A DNA stretch of 8,427 nucleotides from Gammaproteobacteria bacterium (lineage in GTDB: Bacteria; Pseudomonadota; Gammaproteobacteria; Methylococcales; Methylomonadaceae), in the NCBI GenBank assembly GCA_024276805.1, contig JAJRWJ010000203.1, positions 1 to 8,427 on the forward strand, in the 5' to 3' direction. Made by a program: the position numbers and the translations under genes. This document shows positions 6,333 to 8,427 of the stretch, piece after piece. Under the pieces are notes generated by a model that was not told where the DNA came from, ran no database searches, and worked only from the letters and a program-made list of their open reading frames with translations. Positions within the stretch are counted from its first letter, which is position 1. The number at the start of each line of letters is the position of its first letter.

Positions 6333-6360
6333 ATTATAAAGAAATACGCAGATAAAGCAA
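6333..6360 (-). promoter_or_regulatory. Putative sigma70 promoter of the tRNA-fMet/rimP-nusA transcription unit
   Basis: On the minus strand a perfect -10 hexamer TATAAT lies at 6333-6338. A -35-like TTGCTT lies at 6355-6360 with a 16-bp spacer; its TTG core matches the consensus and the rest is poor. The start point would fall near 6326, about 7 nt before the mature tRNA 5' end at 6319. The region between -10 and start is A-rich (AGAAAAAA), unlike the G+C-rich discriminators of many stringently controlled tRNA promoters. The assignment is by consensus only. Confidence 0.65.
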
Positions 6361-6383
6361 CCATTTTTTCCGGTCTTTTTGCT

Positions 6384-6866
6384 TCAAAATTGCATCAGAA
6401 AAAGTACCGCCGCCGCGCCCAGTCCGGCAAGCACATCATCCAGCATAATGCCCCACCCCCCTTCGACGGCGCTATCGATATAACTGATTGGCCAAGGCTT
6501 CAGTATATCAAATAACCTGAACAACAGGAATCCGGTAATCACCGCCTGCCAGGAAAATGGCGCCCAGATCATGGTGATCAAATAACCCGCTATTTCATCC
6601 CAGACGATGCCCGGATGATCATGCACCCCCAGTCGTTTCGCGGCGCTACCGCATATACCTATGCCCGCCAGGCATACCAGCAGCGTTACGCCAATATAAA
6701 ACCATGTACTTCCCTGTATCAACAGCCAGTAGAGTGGCAGCGCCGCCAGCGTGCCAAAAGTTCCGGGGGCCCTGCCCGCCAGTCCGGAACCAAAGCCAAA
6801 GGCCAGAAACAACACCGGATCGGAGAGAATTTGCCTGTTTGTCAGTCTGTTTTTGCTGAATTTCAT
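6384..6866 (-). CDS. pgpA: Phosphatidylglycerophosphatase A
   Basis: This 160-residue inner-membrane protein dephosphorylates phosphatidylglycerophosphate to phosphatidylglycerol. Conserved PgpA blocks are FGFGSGLAGRAPGTFGTLAALP (23-44), LGVHDHPGIVWDEIAGY (79-95) with the acidic residues D83, D90 and E91, FRLFDILKPWPI (116-127), and GGWGIMLDDVLAG (136-148) with D143/D144. Hydrophobic segments at about 39-51, 56-75, 92-115 and 144-158 fit the multi-pass topology. E. coli PgpA has 172 residues, so this one is complete. The open frame extends upstream to 7043 inside thiL, but the ATG at 6866 was chosen because homology begins there and it forms the common ATGA overlap with thiL. The weak Shine-Dalgarno implies translational coupling. 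No terminator with a T-run is visible between its stop and the tRNA promoter. Confidence 0.95.
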   Translation of the reverse strand: MKFSKNRLTNRQILSDPVLFLAFGFGSGLAGRAPGTFGTLAALPLYWLLIQGSTWFYIGVTLLVCLAGIGICGSAAKRLGVHDHPGIVWDEIAGYLITMIWAPFSWQAVITGFLLFRLFDILKPWPISYIDSAVEGGWGIMLDDVLAGLGAAAVLFLMQF

Positions 6867-7831
6867 CGTGCTGCCATGGTAAAATGTTCGAATCCCGGTA
6901 CGGTTATTTGCACCTCCCTCCCGGCTTTTGTGACCCGCAAACCCTGGCTGACTTCGATGCAGCCTATCTTCCTGCAGGTACAATGCAAAGAATGCAGCCG
7001 CTCTTGCAACAAATTTTCGCGTTCGGGAGGAATGGTGAAGCAAAGCTCATAATCGTCTCCCGCAGTCAGCGGCATCTGCCAGTCTCCGGTCCTGGTGATA
7101 TAATCCGCCACGGCCCGGGAAAACGGCAGCCTGTCCCAGTCGATGCTGGCGCCGACGCCACTGGCACGCAATAGATGTCCCAGATCCGATACCAGGCCAT
7201 CGGAAACATCGATACAGGCGCTGGCCAGATTGCGCAGCGTCAATCCGGCCGCCACTCTGGGCTCCGGCCGGTGCAAGCGCTGCAGCACTGCTTCCGGCGC
7301 ATCGCTGACCAGACCCTGTGCCACCTTCAACCCCAGGCCGGCGTCACCCAAATCACCGGTGATATAGACAAGATCCCCGACCCGCGCCGATGCCCGGCGC
7401 AACGCCATGTCTTTGGGCACCAGACCCATTGCCTGGACAGTCAGGACCAGCGCTCCTGAAGTGGTATCACCGCCGATCAGATCGACTGAAAATCTTCTCG
7501 CCAGGTGTATGAAGCCGCTGGAAAAACCCTCCAGCCATGCGGCATCCACCGATGGCAAGGTCAATGCCAGTGTCGCGGCGCAGGGCCTGGCGCCCATGCT
7601 GGCCAAATCACTGAGATTGACGGCAAGCAGTTTGTGGCCCAGACACTCGGGATCGGCATCGGAAAAAAAATGCACATTTTCCACCATGGTATCGGTGGTC
7701 ACCGCCAATTCACAGCCGTCCGGCACCTCGATCAGTGCGCAGTCATCGCCGATGCCCAGCCTGGAACAGGCATTGATCAACGGCTGGCCGGCAAAAAACC
7801 GGTCGATCAAGCCAAACTCCGTCAAAGCCAT
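6863..7831 (-). CDS. thiL: Thiamine-monophosphate kinase
   Basis: This 322-residue cytosolic enzyme phosphorylates thiamine monophosphate with ATP to give thiamine diphosphate, the last step of cofactor synthesis. It has the ThiL/PurM-like ATP-binding architecture. Acidic, Mg-binding motifs appear in the expected order: GIGDD (26-30), TTDTMVE (45-51), the KLLAVNLSDLASMGARP block (67-83), GGDTT (120-124), GDLGDAGLG (159-167), HRPEPR (187-192), IDVSDGL (207-213) and GDDYEL (258-263). The start is supported by an AGAGGAG Shine-Dalgarno at 7838-7844, six bases before the ATG. The gene follows nusB after 69 nt with no clear promoter or terminator in between, and its TGA overlaps the pgpA start (ATGA). 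It is full length compared with E. coli ThiL (about 325 residues). Confidence 0.97.
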   Translation of the reverse strand: MALTEFGLIDRFFAGQPLINACSRLGIGDDCALIEVPDGCELAVTTDTMVENVHFFSDADPECLGHKLLAVNLSDLASMGARPCAATLALTLPSVDAAWLEGFSSGFIHLARRFSVDLIGGDTTSGALVLTVQAMGLVPKDMALRRASARVGDLVYITGDLGDAGLGLKVAQGLVSDAPEAVLQRLHRPEPRVAAGLTLRNLASACIDVSDGLVSDLGHLLRASGVGASIDWDRLPFSRAVADYITRTGDWQMPLTAGDDYELCFTIPPERENLLQERLHSLHCTCRKIGCIEVSQGLRVTKAGREVQITVPGFEHFTMAAR

Positions 7832-7900
7832 GGTACACTCCTCTGCAACTTCAGGCTGGCAATACTGCCGGCCCCTGAAGGGCTGAATGACATTGCCGCA

Positions 7901-8335
7901 TCAGGAATTGTGCCGGGCCGTGATCTCTCCGGCCCTCAGCTGCCGCGCCACCTTGTCCAGGATGCCATTGATATATTTATGACTTTCCTCGGCGCCAAAA
8001 TATTTGGCCAGGTTGATGCCTTCATTGAGAATCACCCTGGAAGGAACATCCAGCCGATGGATCAACTCGTAGACAGCGATTCTCAGGATGGCTCTCTCCA
8101 CCGGATCGATCTTTTCCACCGGCCGGTCAACAAAGGCCGCCAGTTCCTGATCGATGGCCTTCAAATTGCGCGGAACGCCGTGGAACAGCTCGCTGAAATA
8201 GCTGCGCTGCGCATGTTTCAGGCGCTCATCCTGTTCAAACTGCAGTTCGATGACGGTCAGGCTCTGACCGGTCATCTGCCATTGATAAAGCGCCTGCAGG
8301 GCATTTCTTCTGGCGTTGGTGCGGGCCTGACTCAT
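7901..8335 (-). CDS. nusB: Transcription antitermination factor NusB
   Basis: This is a 144-residue protein, close to the ~139 residues of E. coli NusB. NusB binds boxA RNA together with ribosomal protein S10 (NusE) and, with NusA and NusG, makes RNA polymerase resistant to termination, mainly on rRNA operons. Family signatures are an N-terminal basic helix with RRNALQALYQWQ (about 9-20), VERAILRIAVYEL (about 79-91), VILNEGINLAKYFG (about 101-114) and the C-terminal EESHKYINGILDKVA. The fold is all-helical, with no signal peptide or membrane segment. The ATG shares a base with the ribH stop and only a weak Shine-Dalgarno precedes it, so translation probably depends on coupling to ribH. Nothing in the protein looks aberrant. 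Confidence 0.97.
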   Translation of the reverse strand: MSQARTNARRNALQALYQWQMTGQSLTVIELQFEQDERLKHAQRSYFSELFHGVPRNLKAIDQELAAFVDRPVEKIDPVERAILRIAVYELIHRLDVPSRVILNEGINLAKYFGAEESHKYINGILDKVARQLRAGEITARHNS

Positions 8336-8427
8336 CAGATATCCAGATTGGCAAACAGACTGAACATTTCGATTGCCGACAGCGCCGCTTCCGCACCCTT
8401 GTTGCCAGCCTTGGTGCCGGCCCGCTC
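8335..8427 (-). CDS. ribH: 6,7-dimethyl-8-ribityllumazine synthase, C-terminal end (partial)
   Basis: Only the last 30 codons plus TGA are inside the window; the 5' part lies beyond the right edge. The visible peptide starts ERAGTKAGNKGAEAA and ends FANLDI. The AGxKxGNKGxEAA segment is the characteristic C-terminal helix of lumazine synthase, which condenses 5-amino-6-ribitylamino-uracil with 3,4-dihydroxy-2-butanone 4-phosphate in the penultimate step of riboflavin synthesis in the cytosol. The position immediately before nusB is the usual gammaproteobacterial order. The stop overlaps the nusB start by one base (TGATG), which suggests translational coupling. Identification rests on a short peptide plus context, but both agree. 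Confidence 0.93.
   Translation of the reverse strand, partial: ERAGTKAGNKGAEAALSAIEMFSLFANLDI

Noticed and set aside
6867..7043. 59-residue N-terminal extension of pgpA
   Set aside because: It lies wholly inside thiL in another frame and has no counterpart in PgpA. The ATGA overlap start is the better choice.
7871..7883. GCCC/GGGC hairpin between nusB and thiL as a terminator
   Set aside because: The stem is about 4 bp with no T-run after it on the minus strand, and a strong thiL RBS follows closely. It is most likely chance.

Overview
All genes in this window lie on the minus strand, so transcription runs from high to low coordinates. It is core housekeeping DNA from a bacterium, most likely a gammaproteobacterium. 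The reasons are the gene orders ribH-nusB-thiL-pgpA and tRNA-fMet-rimP-nusA-infB-rbfA-truB, a NusA with two C-terminal acidic repeats, and close resemblance to the E. coli proteins in length and motifs. The genus cannot be fixed by eye.

Layout in transcription order: the C-terminal 30 codons of ribH (lumazine synthase) at the right edge; nusB (1-nt overlap with ribH); thiL (69-nt gap with a strong RBS); pgpA (ATGA overlap with thiL). After a 64-nt gap with a sigma70-type promoter comes an initiator tRNA (tRNA-fMet, CCA encoded). The 107-nt leader that follows carries two rho-independent terminators, a 9-bp inverted repeat and a boxA-like motif. Then come rimP, nusA (14-nt overlap with rimP), infB, rbfA and truB, packed with gaps of 0-19 nt. 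The last ~200 bp hold no convincing gene. They contain a promoter with a perfect TATAAT and an almost gapless run of four separate perfect inverted repeats.

Together the genes serve transcription elongation and antitermination (NusA, NusB), translation initiation (initiator tRNA and IF2), 30S ribosome maturation (RimP, RbfA) and tRNA modification (TruB). Riboflavin, thiamine and phosphatidylglycerol synthesis genes make up the right part.

No phage, transposon, CRISPR or defence system is present. The points worth attention are non-coding: the tandem hairpin block after truB, the attenuator-like leader before rimP, the joining of a nusB cluster to a nusA cluster, and a C1/U72 mismatch in the initiator tRNA.
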